Assembly (NCBI GenBank): GCA_004554385.1
Contig: SFMO01000009.1
Coordinates: 1-20,066, forward strand
Length of the DNA: 20,066 nt
From: Ruminococcus flavefaciens
GTDB lineage: Bacteria > Bacillota > Clostridia > Oscillospirales > Ruminococcaceae
Reading direction: 5' to 3'
The position numbers were made by a program, and so were the translations under genes. The notes under the pieces were generated by a model, which worked only from the letters and a program-made list of their open reading frames with translations, did not search any database and was not told the origin of the DNA. Shown in pieces: positions 6,257 to 13,485 of this stretch (position 1 is the stretch's first letter; each line of letters starts with the position of its first letter).

Positions 6257-6958
6257 ATGCTTTTCTCACTGGATTCGGGAGTCCCCGTTATCGCAGCAGA
6301 GGACTACCATGGTGATATTGAAACAACGCTATGCTTTACAGGACACCGCGAAAACAGTATCGTGCCCTATAAAGGAAATCCCATTTACAGGATCATTACT
6401 GTCCGCACTGTACAGCTTATGCTTATGAGATATATCGATATGGCTGTTGAGAGCGGCTATCGAAGCTTTATCAGCGGACTTGCCGAGGGAACAGACCTGT
6501 GGGCGGCAAAGTACATTCTTGTCAAGAAGCGCTCCGACAGCAGTATCAAGCTCATCGGTGTAATGCCTTATCTCCGCCATGCACAGCGCTTTGCTCCGCT
6601 GTATAAGGAGAGCCTTGCTGACGTGGAAAGGGGAGCAGATGTACTTCTGACCACGAATACCGATCCCGATATAATTTACGGAAAAAAGGGAGCAGGCGGA
6701 AATACTTCCCCCGATGTTTACAGGCTGCGGAACTATTTTATGGCAGATAACGCCGCTGCGGTCATCTCATATTTTAATGAAGGTTCTTTCAAATCAGGGA
6801 CCTTTCAGACGCTGAACTATGCAGCAAGGCAGGGGAGAAAAATACGCCGCTTCGGTCTTGAAGACGTATACGCCGTAATAGACGAATGCGGACCTGATAT
6901 TGTGAAGATACGCCGCAGGCTGGTTTTTATGAAAAACGTCTTTGAAATGCCATACTAA
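6257..6958 (+). CDS. SLOG-superfamily (DUF1273/YpsA-like) protein
   Basis: The protein (233 residues) carries CFTGHRE at residues 26-32 and SGLAEGTDLWAA at 73-84. These are the two nucleotide-binding signatures of the DUF1273/YpsA-like branch of the SLOG Rossmann fold. Members are thought to bind nucleotides or nucleotide-like ligands; B. subtilis YpsA is linked to cell division, but most are uncharacterised. Here about 24 residues precede the CFTGHR motif, and the C-terminus extends to about 230 residues, longer than the roughly 180 usual for YpsA. The start at 6257 has GAGGTG about 5 nt upstream. It is monocistronic: own promoter, then a hairpin with a T-run at 7027-7055. No defence or phage gene lies next to it, so a defence role is not indicated. 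Confidence 0.8.
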   Translation: MLFSLDSGVPVIAAEDYHGDIETTLCFTGHRENSIVPYKGNPIYRIITVRTVQLMLMRYIDMAVESGYRSFISGLAEGTDLWAAKYILVKKRSDSSIKLIGVMPYLRHAQRFAPLYKESLADVERGADVLLTTNTDPDIIYGKKGAGGNTSPDVYRLRNYFMADNAAAVISYFNEGSFKSGTFQTLNYAARQGRKIRRFGLEDVYAVIDECGPDIVKIRRRLVFMKNVFEMPY

Positions 6959-7026
6959 ACATTATAGCACACATTTTCAGAAATATCAAGGAACGCATGA
7001 TAAATCTTCCATTTATTTTTGAACTT

Positions 7027-7055
7027 ATGTGAAAAGGTGCTTTCACCACATTTTT
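7027..7055 (+). terminator. Likely terminator of the SLOG-type gene
   Basis: ATGTGAAA (7027-7034) pairs with TTTC and ACAT (7041-7051) with a small bulge, and TTTTTA follows. It is about 70 nt after the stop codon. An alternative inner stem, GGTG/CACC, is also possible. Confidence 0.55.
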
Positions 7056-7070
7056 ATCCGCTTCCGACAG

Positions 7071-7250
7071 CGGCTTTTAACATTGTTGAAAAGCGGCGAT
7101 ATACCGTTAAAAGCCGACCTGAGCACTGATCAGAGCAGGATTTGTGAAACGTCACAAATGCCCGTGTTAAGCCAAAAACGAGCTGTTATTCACTGTGCTC
7201 CGTGAACGCTCGTTCTATTTCAACAGGCTGTTGAATCTTGTGTTTAAACA
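7071..7250. other. Block of successive inverted repeats, possible structured RNA
   Basis: No reading frame is supported here. Inverted repeats follow one another: CGGCTTTTAAC/GTTAAAAGCCG (7071-7081 with 7106-7116, perfect 11 bp), ATTTGTGA/TCACAAAT (7140-7147 with 7152-7159), AACGAGC/GCTCGTT (7177-7183 with 7208-7214) with TTCAC/GTGAA nested inside (7189-7193 with 7202-7206), TTCAACAG/CTGTTGAA (7219-7226 with 7228-7235) and the palindrome TGTTTAAACA (7241-7250). I match this to no named RNA family. It could be a small RNA, a protein-binding array or a repeat remnant. Confidence 0.45.
7174..7214 (-). terminator. Terminator-like hairpin on the minus strand
   Basis: Read on the minus strand, AACGAGC (7214-7208) pairs with GCTCGTT (7183-7177), with an inner 5-bp stem, and the strand continues in a run of five T in all (7178-7174). 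No minus-strand gene lies just upstream of it, so if real it would end a small transcript beginning somewhere between 7215 and about 7450. Confidence 0.4.
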
Positions 7251-7269
7251 TGCAATGTTCATTCAGCTG

Positions 7270-7299
7270 TGTGGAAAATGTGGAAAACTATGTGGATAG
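7270..7299 (+). promoter_or_regulatory. Cluster of three DnaA-box-like 9-mers
   Basis: TGTGGAAAA (7270-7278), TGTGGAAAA (7279-7287) and TGTGGATAG (7291-7299) each match TGTGGATAA, the complement of the DnaA box TTATCCACA, at 8 of 9 positions and point the same way. A strongly AT-rich stretch follows (7312-7360). The pattern looks like part of a replication origin or a DnaA-titration cluster. No dnaA or dnaN gene is in the window, so origin function is only a possibility. Confidence 0.45.
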
Positions 7300-7358
7300 T
7301 CGAAGTACCGCAAAGATTTTTTAAACTTGTAATATGGAAAACATTTTTTATTCATTTT

Positions 7359-7387
7359 TTGACGGATATTTTCGGGACAAGTATTAT
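7359..7387 (+). promoter_or_regulatory. Sigma-A promoter of the LCP-like/tatD/PP2C/GT-C operon
   Basis: TTGACG (7359-7364) and TATTAT (7382-7387) are separated by 17 bp. The first start codon (7476) is about 80 nt after the expected transcription start. Confidence 0.8.
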
Positions 7388-7475
7388 ACGGTCAGTTAAT
7401 ATCAGCTCAGGATTTATAAAAATGCCAGGAACGATAAATCAGTAACAATCAAAAAAACTGAAAGGAGCCACAGAA

Positions 7476-8384
7476 ATGGCTAAGAAAAAAACAGGACACG
7501 TTGCACTACCATTCCTTATGACAATATTTATCGGACTTATCATCATAGGCGGAATCGCCTACGGTATTTACCGATATTTCGGATTCGGCAAGGTGGAGAA
7601 GCCGCCGGAGCCCGTTCCGCGTACAAGCGGTCAGATAACCGCTGAGGACAACCACACCATGCTTCTGATACTCGACGTACCCGAGAAGCACAGTCCCCCC
7701 ACATTCATGCTCATGCGCTCTTTACCGCTGAAAAAACAGCTGGTATTCATTGGCATACCATCAAATTCCATCGCCCTCGTTGACGGTCAGCAGCTCAGCA
7801 TCATCGATAACTACAACAGCGGCGGCGGTGCTTCTGCGGAGGAGTTTGTCGAAAAGGTTTTCGACATCGAAGTGGACAGATACATGAAGTTCGATTCTGC
7901 TGCATTCCAGAAGGTATGCGACATCTTCGGCGGCGTAACCTATCCCGTGAATGCTGATATTGCAGGCTTCAAGGACGACGGAAGCCAGCAGTACCTCAAC
8001 AGCGACCAGATAGAGACATTCGTCAACTATCTCATGTTTGACGGCGGAGAGTATGAGAGAGCATTTACCTCGGCTGCCGTTATCTCGGCAATGGTCAATC
8101 AGTCTGACGGAAAGCGTATCGCAGACAGCTTCGACAACAACTTCAGCATAGTAATAAATATGGTAGAGTCTGACGTTACCGCTGCGGACTATAAAAACCG
8201 CAAGAACGGTATCAGGAATATGTTTGAGTATGGAAGTGCCATTGCTGTGCCGCTCTCTCTTGACGGTACTCCTGCAGGCGATGACTTTATCCCCAGCAGC
8301 TCATTCATCGAAAGCTTAAAGGACTCATACTTCAAGGATAAAAAGGATAACAAGGATAACAAGGATAACAAGGAAAAGAAATGA
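7476..8384 (+). CDS. LytR-CpsA-Psr (LCP)-like membrane-anchored protein, degenerate
   Basis: A short cytosolic head (MAKKKTGH) is followed by one membrane helix (about 10-33), a proline-rich linker and an extracytoplasmic domain from residue 60. The order LLILDV, VFIGIPSNSIAL, AEEFVEKVFDIEVDRYMKFD, FGGVTYPV follows LCP phosphotransferases, which attach teichoic acid or capsule glycans to peptidoglycan. The arginine of the usual SIPRD motif is replaced by PSNS (95-98). The downstream VRxR segment reads FVNYLMF, and only the ER at 194-195 recalls the later RRQQ. Catalysis is therefore doubtful; a binding or regulatory role is possible. The tail is a lysine/aspartate repeat, KDNKDNKDN. The start has AAAGGAG about 9 nt upstream. 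The stop overlaps the tatD start (ATGA). Confidence 0.7.
   Translation: MAKKKTGHVALPFLMTIFIGLIIIGGIAYGIYRYFGFGKVEKPPEPVPRTSGQITAEDNHTMLLILDVPEKHSPPTFMLMRSLPLKKQLVFIGIPSNSIALVDGQQLSIIDNYNSGGGASAEEFVEKVFDIEVDRYMKFDSAAFQKVCDIFGGVTYPVNADIAGFKDDGSQQYLNSDQIETFVNYLMFDGGEYERAFTSAAVISAMVNQSDGKRIADSFDNNFSIVINMVESDVTAADYKNRKNGIRNMFEYGSAIAVPLSLDGTPAGDDFIPSSSFIESLKDSYFKDKKDNKDNKDNKEKK
8335..8376 (+). repeat. 9-bp in-frame tandem repeat (AAGGATAAC)
   Basis: Three to four units of AAGGATAAC or close variants encode the KDN repeats at the C-terminus of the LCP-like protein. The period is a multiple of three, so copy-number change would alter tail length without a frameshift. Confidence 0.7.
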
Positions 8385-9148
8385 CAGGCATTTTTGATAC
8401 ACACTCCCATTATGCGGACAGCGCCTTTGACGAGGACAGGGAGCAGGTGCTCAGAGAGCTTCCCGGAAAGGGCGTGAAGCTGGTCATGCTGGCAGCCTCG
8501 GGAATGGAGGACTCGGCTGAGAATTCCCGCCTTTCAAAGGAATATGATTATATTTATGCAGCTGCAGGTGTCCACCCCGAAAGCGTTGACGAAACTCCTG
8601 CGGATTATATTGGCAGGCTGAAGGATATGATAGCTGCCAATGAAAAGATAAAGGCAGTAGGCGAGATAGGTCTCGATTATCACTACGAAGGCTATGACCG
8701 CGAAAAGCAGATACGCTTTTTCCGTGAGCAGCTTGAGCTTGCGGCAGAGCTTGATATGCCCGTTATAGTCCACAGCAGGGACGCTGTTGAGGACACTGTT
8801 GAGATACTCAGAGAGTATCGTCCTAAGGGCGTTGTGCACTGCTTCAGCGGCTCAGCTGAAACTGCTAAAGAGATACTCAGGCTTGGAATGTACATCGGCT
8901 TTACGGGTGTTCTTACCTTCAAGAACGCAAAAAAGGCTCTGAAGGCCCTTGCGGAGGTGCCTATGGACAGGCTCCTCATGGAAACGGACTGCCCCTATAT
9001 GGCTCCCGAGCCATTCAGAGGACGCCGCTGCGACAGCTCCATGATAGCCTATACAGCAGCCAAGGCTGCTGAGATAAAGGGCATGACCACTCAGGAGCTC
9101 ATCGACATTACCTGCCGCAACGGCATGACAATGTACGGAATAAACTGA
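8381..9148 (+). CDS. tatD: TatD-family metal-dependent hydrolase/deoxyribonuclease
   Basis: This is a TIM-barrel amidohydrolase-superfamily nuclease; characterised members are 3'-5' exonucleases on DNA or RNA. All metal ligands are present: H8 and H10 in DTHSHY, E95 in GEIGLDYH, H131 in VIVHSRDA, H153 in VVHCFSG and D203 in METDCPY. Length, 255 residues, is standard. The start overlaps the LCP-like stop by 4 nt, with AAGGAAAAG just upstream, so it is translationally coupled. In many Firmicutes tatD lies near metG and rnmV/ksgA; those are absent here. A radical SAM protein of the type named for association with TatD is coded 3.7 kb away. Confidence 0.95.
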   Translation: MTGIFDTHSHYADSAFDEDREQVLRELPGKGVKLVMLAASGMEDSAENSRLSKEYDYIYAAAGVHPESVDETPADYIGRLKDMIAANEKIKAVGEIGLDYHYEGYDREKQIRFFREQLELAAELDMPVIVHSRDAVEDTVEILREYRPKGVVHCFSGSAETAKEILRLGMYIGFTGVLTFKNAKKALKALAEVPMDRLLMETDCPYMAPEPFRGRRCDSSMIAYTAAKAAEIKGMTTQELIDITCRNGMTMYGIN

Positions 9149-9177
9149 GAAATACTGCCGGGAAAGGAGGAAAACGG

Positions 9178-9927
9178 ATGTATTACTGCTGCGGAGTTAC
9201 AGAAAAGGGCATAATGCCCCATAATGAGGACGCTATGCTCATAAAGGACAGCGTGATAGATTCGGGTTCCTCTGAGCAGAATCTTGATGTGCCGTTTATC
9301 GCGGCGGTATCGGACGGAGTATCGGGAGAGCGCTCAGGTGAGCTTGCTTCAAAGATGTGTCTGGAGTATATCCGCGATATGGGCTACAACGGCGATATGA
9401 AGCTTGAGGATGAGCTTCTTGCCATTCACCGCAGACTTGCGGAATACAGCGAGTCTGACCCCGAGATGCACAATATGCAGGCTACACTTTGCGGCATTGC
9501 CGTTGACGAGTCAAACAGGATACTCACGTTCAATGTTGGCGATTCGCGTTTATACCGCTACCGCGGAGGACGTATCAGGCAGATATCCCGTGACCAGTCT
9601 CTTGTTCAGCTCCTTATCGACGAGGGCGCTATCACCAGCGAGGAGCGCAGCACTCACGTCCACAGGAATATCATCTTCCCTGTGCTGGGAAATGTGAAGT
9701 CCGAACCTCAGATAGATACGGTAAAGCTTGAGGGCGGTATGGAGTACGGCGACCTGCTGCTGCTGTGCACCGACGGGCTTTCTGATTATGTATCTGTCCT
9801 TGACATTGAGGAAGTGCTTGAGATGCCGAAAAATCTGAAAACACGGCTTGAGCTTCTGGTCAAGAAGGCGCTTGACAACGGCAGCAGCGACAATATCACT
9901 GTCATTGCGGTGGTTTACTGCGAATGA
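9178..9927 (+). CDS. PP2C-family serine/threonine protein phosphatase
   Basis: The single 249-residue domain has the PPM metal-binding aspartates: E17-D18 in HNEDA, D46-G47 in AVSDGVSG, D199 in CTDGLSD and D238 in GSSDN. GDSRLYRYR (121-129) is the usual central motif. Such enzymes (Stp/PrpC type) dephosphorylate targets of Hanks-type kinases controlling cell wall synthesis. The common partner, a PASTA-domain kinase, and rsgA are not here. The usual GGHxxG after the first motif is changed to VSGERSGE. A strong AAAGGAGG site precedes the ATG at 9178. It lies 29 nt after tatD and 37 nt before the GT-C gene, so it is probably in the same operon. Confidence 0.92.
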   Translation: MYYCCGVTEKGIMPHNEDAMLIKDSVIDSGSSEQNLDVPFIAAVSDGVSGERSGELASKMCLEYIRDMGYNGDMKLEDELLAIHRRLAEYSESDPEMHNMQATLCGIAVDESNRILTFNVGDSRLYRYRGGRIRQISRDQSLVQLLIDEGAITSEERSTHVHRNIIFPVLGNVKSEPQIDTVKLEGGMEYGDLLLLCTDGLSDYVSVLDIEEVLEMPKNLKTRLELLVKKALDNGSSDNITVIAVVYCE

Positions 9928-9964
9928 GCGCAGAAAAGCTGTGTAAAAGAAATGGGGAATTCGT

Positions 9965-11731
9965 TTGGCTAAGCTGAAAGAATTGTTTACTGTTAAGGAT
10001 AATGGTCCGAAAGACAGAATTACTGGCCTGATCGTTCTTTTTCTGTATACGGCAGGCATAATTTTTATAAACTCCTTTCACGAGCTCTGGTTTGATGAAA
10101 CTCAGGCGTGGCAGATAGCAAAATGCGCTTCGTATAAGGAGATATTTACGTATATTCCCCATTATGAGGGACATCCGCCGCTGTGGCATCTTATTCTGTC
10201 TGTATTTGCCAAAAACGGCGCACCTGTTGAGTTTACGCTGAGGGCGATAAATACGGTATTCTGCGTCACAGCAATGGCGATACTTATATTCCGTTCGCCT
10301 TTCCCGAAGATAGTCAGGTATCTGCTCCCGTTCACGTTTTACTTTTTCTATCAGTACGGAGTACTGAGCCGTCCGTATTCATTGGCTATGATAGTATTCT
10401 TCCTTCTGGCAATCACCTACAAGGACAGGAACAGGCATCCGTGGCGGTATATCCTTGTTATGACACTGCTGTGTCTGGTGTCTGCCTTTGGCATCATGCT
10501 TGCAGGCGGACTGTGCATCGTATGGACGTTCGAGATAATCACAGAGCTTATCCGCAATAAAAAGCTGAAGTACTTCTGGAAGGAGATGCGCTTCTATTCG
10601 CTGTGTTTCATTCTTGTCACAGCTGTTGCGCTTATATGTATGATAATACCTGCGGAGGACTGCTACTATATCGGTGCAGAGGATAAAACATCTCTGCTTG
10701 GAAGAATGACGAACCTCATTCACTATGAGTATCTGGCTGCATTGCCCTTTGAGAGCTGGAGCGGTGTTCTCATGGAAAGCTACGGAATCAGGGACTTGCC
10801 GCTGCTGGAGGTGACAGAGATCGTATGCGGTCTGATGATGTGGACAGGTCTTATAGCCTTTACTGTTAAAAACAAGAAGTTTTTCACCTTTTTCCTGCCG
10901 TATATTTTTTTGGTGGGATTTATGTCATTCAAGTATGTTTCGGTACATCATCTCGGGATAGCAGCCCTTTATCTGATCTTCATATTCTGGATAATCTTAG
11001 ATGAAAAGGGCAGAATAGAAGTTCCCGGATTCATAAAGAAGATCAACGCAAAGATGACCTCACCTTTGATAAGAAAGTTTGTTATTGGTACAGGTGGGCT
11101 GATATGCATTGCGCCTGTGATATACAGTGCCATCGCCTCAGTGAATGAGATAAGACATAATGTCGGACTTACATGCGTTGCAGAAACTATAAAAGAGAAT
11201 CACCTTGAGGACTGTAAGATAATGGTCGAATGGGGCGTGGAGTATGAAGGCCTTTCTGATGGTGAAGCTGCTGGCGGATTTGATCCGTATTTATTCAAAA
11301 AACTTGAGATGCCATCGGCTCACAGAAAGGTAAAGAGCCACTCCACATATCTCATGGGAGAGGCTGCCATGATAGCTCCTTATTTTGACAAAAACATTAT
11401 TATGAACTTCAATGCGGACAAGCCCTCCGATATGTATATGCATTACAAGTATAAGGAGGATTACGAGAAAATAATCGATATCTGGCGTGAAAAGGGAATA
11501 CCCGACTTTATATTGGGATACTGCCCCATTGACGAGATATATGATGAAAAGGAACTTGAAGGCGTAAGATACCTGCCGTTTCAGCTTATCAAATTCGGCA
11601 CTATCGGTAAAATAAGTGCTGATTCATATTCTACCTATTTTTACATACGCGAGGATCTCTTTGACGATTACCCACAGTTCAAATGGATAAACGATCAGAC
11701 AGGAAATGTCTTTGAGAGAAAGACGCAGTGA
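9965..11731 (+). CDS. GT-C-fold integral membrane glycosyltransferase
   Basis: The protein has 588 residues with about ten membrane helices in the first two-thirds and a soluble C-terminal part. D44-E45 in WFDETQAW after the first helix is the acidic catalytic/metal site of GT-C enzymes (ArnT/PMT-like), and GHPPLWHLIL (69-78) is the matching family motif. Such enzymes move sugars from polyprenyl-phosphate donors to glycans or proteins on the outer face. The conserved DE motif requires a start near 9965. That codon is TTG, preceded by GGGGAA with about 5 nt spacing; the next in-frame ATG falls well inside the protein. It is last in an operon with a PP2C phosphatase and an LCP-like protein, which suggests envelope glycan work. 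It ends at a 12-bp terminator. Confidence 0.8.
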   Translation: MAKLKELFTVKDNGPKDRITGLIVLFLYTAGIIFINSFHELWFDETQAWQIAKCASYKEIFTYIPHYEGHPPLWHLILSVFAKNGAPVEFTLRAINTVFCVTAMAILIFRSPFPKIVRYLLPFTFYFFYQYGVLSRPYSLAMIVFFLLAITYKDRNRHPWRYILVMTLLCLVSAFGIMLAGGLCIVWTFEIITELIRNKKLKYFWKEMRFYSLCFILVTAVALICMIIPAEDCYYIGAEDKTSLLGRMTNLIHYEYLAALPFESWSGVLMESYGIRDLPLLEVTEIVCGLMMWTGLIAFTVKNKKFFTFFLPYIFLVGFMSFKYVSVHHLGIAALYLIFIFWIILDEKGRIEVPGFIKKINAKMTSPLIRKFVIGTGGLICIAPVIYSAIASVNEIRHNVGLTCVAETIKENHLEDCKIMVEWGVEYEGLSDGEAAGGFDPYLFKKLEMPSAHRKVKSHSTYLMGEAAMIAPYFDKNIIMNFNADKPSDMYMHYKYKEDYEKIIDIWREKGIPDFILGYCPIDEIYDEKELEGVRYLPFQLIKFGTIGKISADSYSTYFYIREDLFDDYPQFKWINDQTGNVFERKTQ

Positions 11732-11739
11732 TATGAAAA

Positions 11740-11767
11740 CTCCCCGAGGGCGCCTGCCTTCGGGGAG
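11740..11767. terminator. Bidirectional terminator between convergent genes
   Basis: CTCCCCGAGGGC (11740-11751) pairs with GCCTTCGGGGAG (11756-11767) over 12 bp with a 4-nt loop. CTTTTA follows on the plus strand and TTTTC on the minus strand. It serves both the GT-C gene (plus) and the GH16 gene (minus). Confidence 0.9.
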
Positions 11768-11773
11768 CTGCTT

Positions 11774-13195
11774 TTATGTCCAGTTTATATTGTACAGCTG
11801 TACCTCATGTTCACCGAGAGCTGCTGCACCGTCGATATTTCCAAGCTGGAACTTTATGTCTGCGGACATATCCTGCTCAAAGGTCACATCGAAGCTGTAG
11901 TGCTTCTTTTCGGGAGTAATGGTCAGCTTTTTGTCCAGATACCGTGTATAGGAGCTGTCCTCTGCGGTGACCACCATAGCTCTTTCGGCAGTTGAGCTGA
12001 CATCGAAGCTTAGGGTATGCTTTTCGCCTGCTCTGACCTCCCGTCCGCGGAGAAGTCCCATAACTGCATATTCGAGCTGACCTGCATTCTTTATGCTGAC
12101 AGTGGTGCAGCCCGATTTATTTGTTACAGCGGCGTCAGCGCCCTCGATATAATTATCAAGAGCGAGGGAGGTTATCTCCGAAGGGGCGAAGGTACTGCCG
12201 TCCTTTTTATAGACGCGGACGTAGTCAATGTCGAAGTTTTTGCTGCCGTCTGCGAAAATGTTCGGGTCAGCGTAGATACCGTCGATACCGTCAAAATGAC
12301 CGCCTACAGCGAGGTTGAGGATGATATAGAAGTTCTGGTCAAAGGGAGCAGGGTACTCAAAGCCCTCGGAATACCAGTCGGTCTGAGTGCTGTAGAGCTT
12401 TCCGTCCACGTACCAGCGTATCTCGCCGCGCTCCCATTCGATGCTGTAGGTGTGCCAGCTGTCGGTGCCGCCTTCAGTAAAAGTGTAGTCATTTGTGAGA
12501 TACTTATTATCCGGCCATACTCCACCGAAATGGACAGTACCGCATATCTTTTCGGGAGTGCTGCCCCAGCCCTCCATAATGTCTATCTCACCCGAAGAAG
12601 CCCAGCCGCCGTAGGCACTGTCCTCGGGGAGCATCCAGATAGCAGGCCACAGTGATTTTCCTGAGTCGCACCTTGCCCTTACCTCTATTTTACCGCCGCA
12701 GACCGAGAACTTGTGCTGAGTGCTGAGTCTTGCCGAGGTGTAATCATAGCTGCCCTGTTTTTCGTCGACCCAGTGCTCCTTCTTAGCGGAAATAGTGAGG
12801 ATACCGTCCTTTACTGCGGTATTTTCCGATGTGTAGAACTGCTGCTCGTTATTGCCCCAGCCCCCTGTGATGTAGTTTCCGCTGTCGTCCAGCTTCCAGT
12901 TGCCCAGCTCATAGGACCACTTGTCCATATCAAGCTGAGAGCCCTCGAATTCATCGCTCCAGAGAAGGGTATAGCCGTCTGCTGAGGGCTGTTCATAGTC
13001 CTTGCCCAGGATAAAGCTGCTGAGCCTTTTCAGCTCTGCGGCGGAAGCATTGCTTCTGCGAGCCTCCACCATATCGAAAATATCCACAGCACCGTCGCTG
13101 TTGTAGTCCATGTCTATGCCGCTGTCTGCCCGTACAGACAAGGGAATGGAAAAGAGTATCACTGCCGCAGCCGCAGCAGCCCTGAATCTGTTCAT
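11774..13195 (-). CDS. Secreted GH16 beta-glucanase with half-dockerin and C-terminal CBM-like domain
   Basis: This is an exported endo-beta-glucanase of family GH16 (lichenase/laminarinase type). A signal peptide (about residues 1-23) is followed by one dockerin-type loop, DYNSDGAVDIFDMVEAR (30-46), and a helix. The catalytic domain (about 75-345) contains the GH16 signature GEIDIMEGW, with nucleophile E203, D205 and acid/base E208. Residues about 350-473 look like a CBM4/9-type beta-sandwich ending the protein. I start at the ATG at 13195 (473 residues) because GGAGG lies 8 nt upstream and the signal peptide begins there. The dockerin has one loop rather than the usual two and is N-terminal, so cellulosome attachment is uncertain. 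It has its own promoter and shares a terminator with the GT-C gene. Confidence 0.92.
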   Translation of the reverse strand: MNRFRAAAAAAVILFSIPLSVRADSGIDMDYNSDGAVDIFDMVEARRSNASAAELKRLSSFILGKDYEQPSADGYTLLWSDEFEGSQLDMDKWSYELGNWKLDDSGNYITGGWGNNEQQFYTSENTAVKDGILTISAKKEHWVDEKQGSYDYTSARLSTQHKFSVCGGKIEVRARCDSGKSLWPAIWMLPEDSAYGGWASSGEIDIMEGWGSTPEKICGTVHFGGVWPDNKYLTNDYTFTEGGTDSWHTYSIEWERGEIRWYVDGKLYSTQTDWYSEGFEYPAPFDQNFYIILNLAVGGHFDGIDGIYADPNIFADGSKNFDIDYVRVYKKDGSTFAPSEITSLALDNYIEGADAAVTNKSGCTTVSIKNAGQLEYAVMGLLRGREVRAGEKHTLSFDVSSTAERAMVVTAEDSSYTRYLDKKLTITPEKKHYSFDVTFEQDMSADIKFQLGNIDGAAALGEHEVQLYNINWT

Positions 13196-13227
13196 AGAAA
13201 CGCCTCCGTTTGCCTTGTTATGCCTTA

Positions 13228-13256
13228 ATTCTAACATTTATGCAGTGTCATGTCAA
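13228..13256 (-). promoter_or_regulatory. Sigma-A promoter of the GH16 gene
   Basis: A perfect TTGACA (13256-13251) and TAGAAT (13233-13228) are separated by 17 bp. The start codon at 13195 is about 26 nt beyond the expected transcription start. It is divergent from the lipoprotein promoter 93 bp away. Confidence 0.87.
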
Positions 13257-13348
13257 GGATAAAACTGACTTTTTCTGTGCAAATGAACTACTTTTGGCAT
13301 CTGCATGAAGTAAATTGATTACATTTTGATAACTTTTTATCGAATTAC

Positions 13349-13377
13349 TTGAAATATCGGATAATACGTGATATAAT
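13349..13377 (+). promoter_or_regulatory. Sigma-A promoter of the lipoprotein gene
   Basis: TTGAAA (13349-13354) and a perfect TATAAT (13372-13377) are 17 bp apart. The leader to the start codon at 13486 is about 100 nt long. Confidence 0.87.
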
Positions 13378-13382
13378 GTGAG

Positions 13383-13461
13383 ATGTCAGGCTGTTTCGGT
13401 GCCTGACAGGGCTTATGGATCGATAAAATGCAAATATATCCACGTTCATTTTATGTGAACA
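13383..13461 (+). other. Structured 5' leader of the lipoprotein gene
   Basis: TGTCAGGC and GCCTGACA (13384-13408 region) form a perfect 8-bp stem right at the expected transcript start. A second inverted repeat, GTTCA/TGAAC, lies near 13444-13460. No T-run follows either, and the pattern matches no riboswitch I know. A 5' stem-loop of this kind often protects mRNA from decay. Confidence 0.4.
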
Positions 13462-13485
13462 GATCTCAATATTACGGAGGTTTTT

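Noticed and set aside
12017..12655. 212-residue open frame antisense to the GH16 gene
   Set aside because: The GH16 catalytic domain occupies this DNA on the minus strand; the antisense translation is low in structure and has no ribosome site I can support.
13383..13461. Riboswitch in the lipoprotein leader
   Set aside because: The hairpins lack the conserved cores of the classes I know and no terminator or hidden ribosome site is seen.
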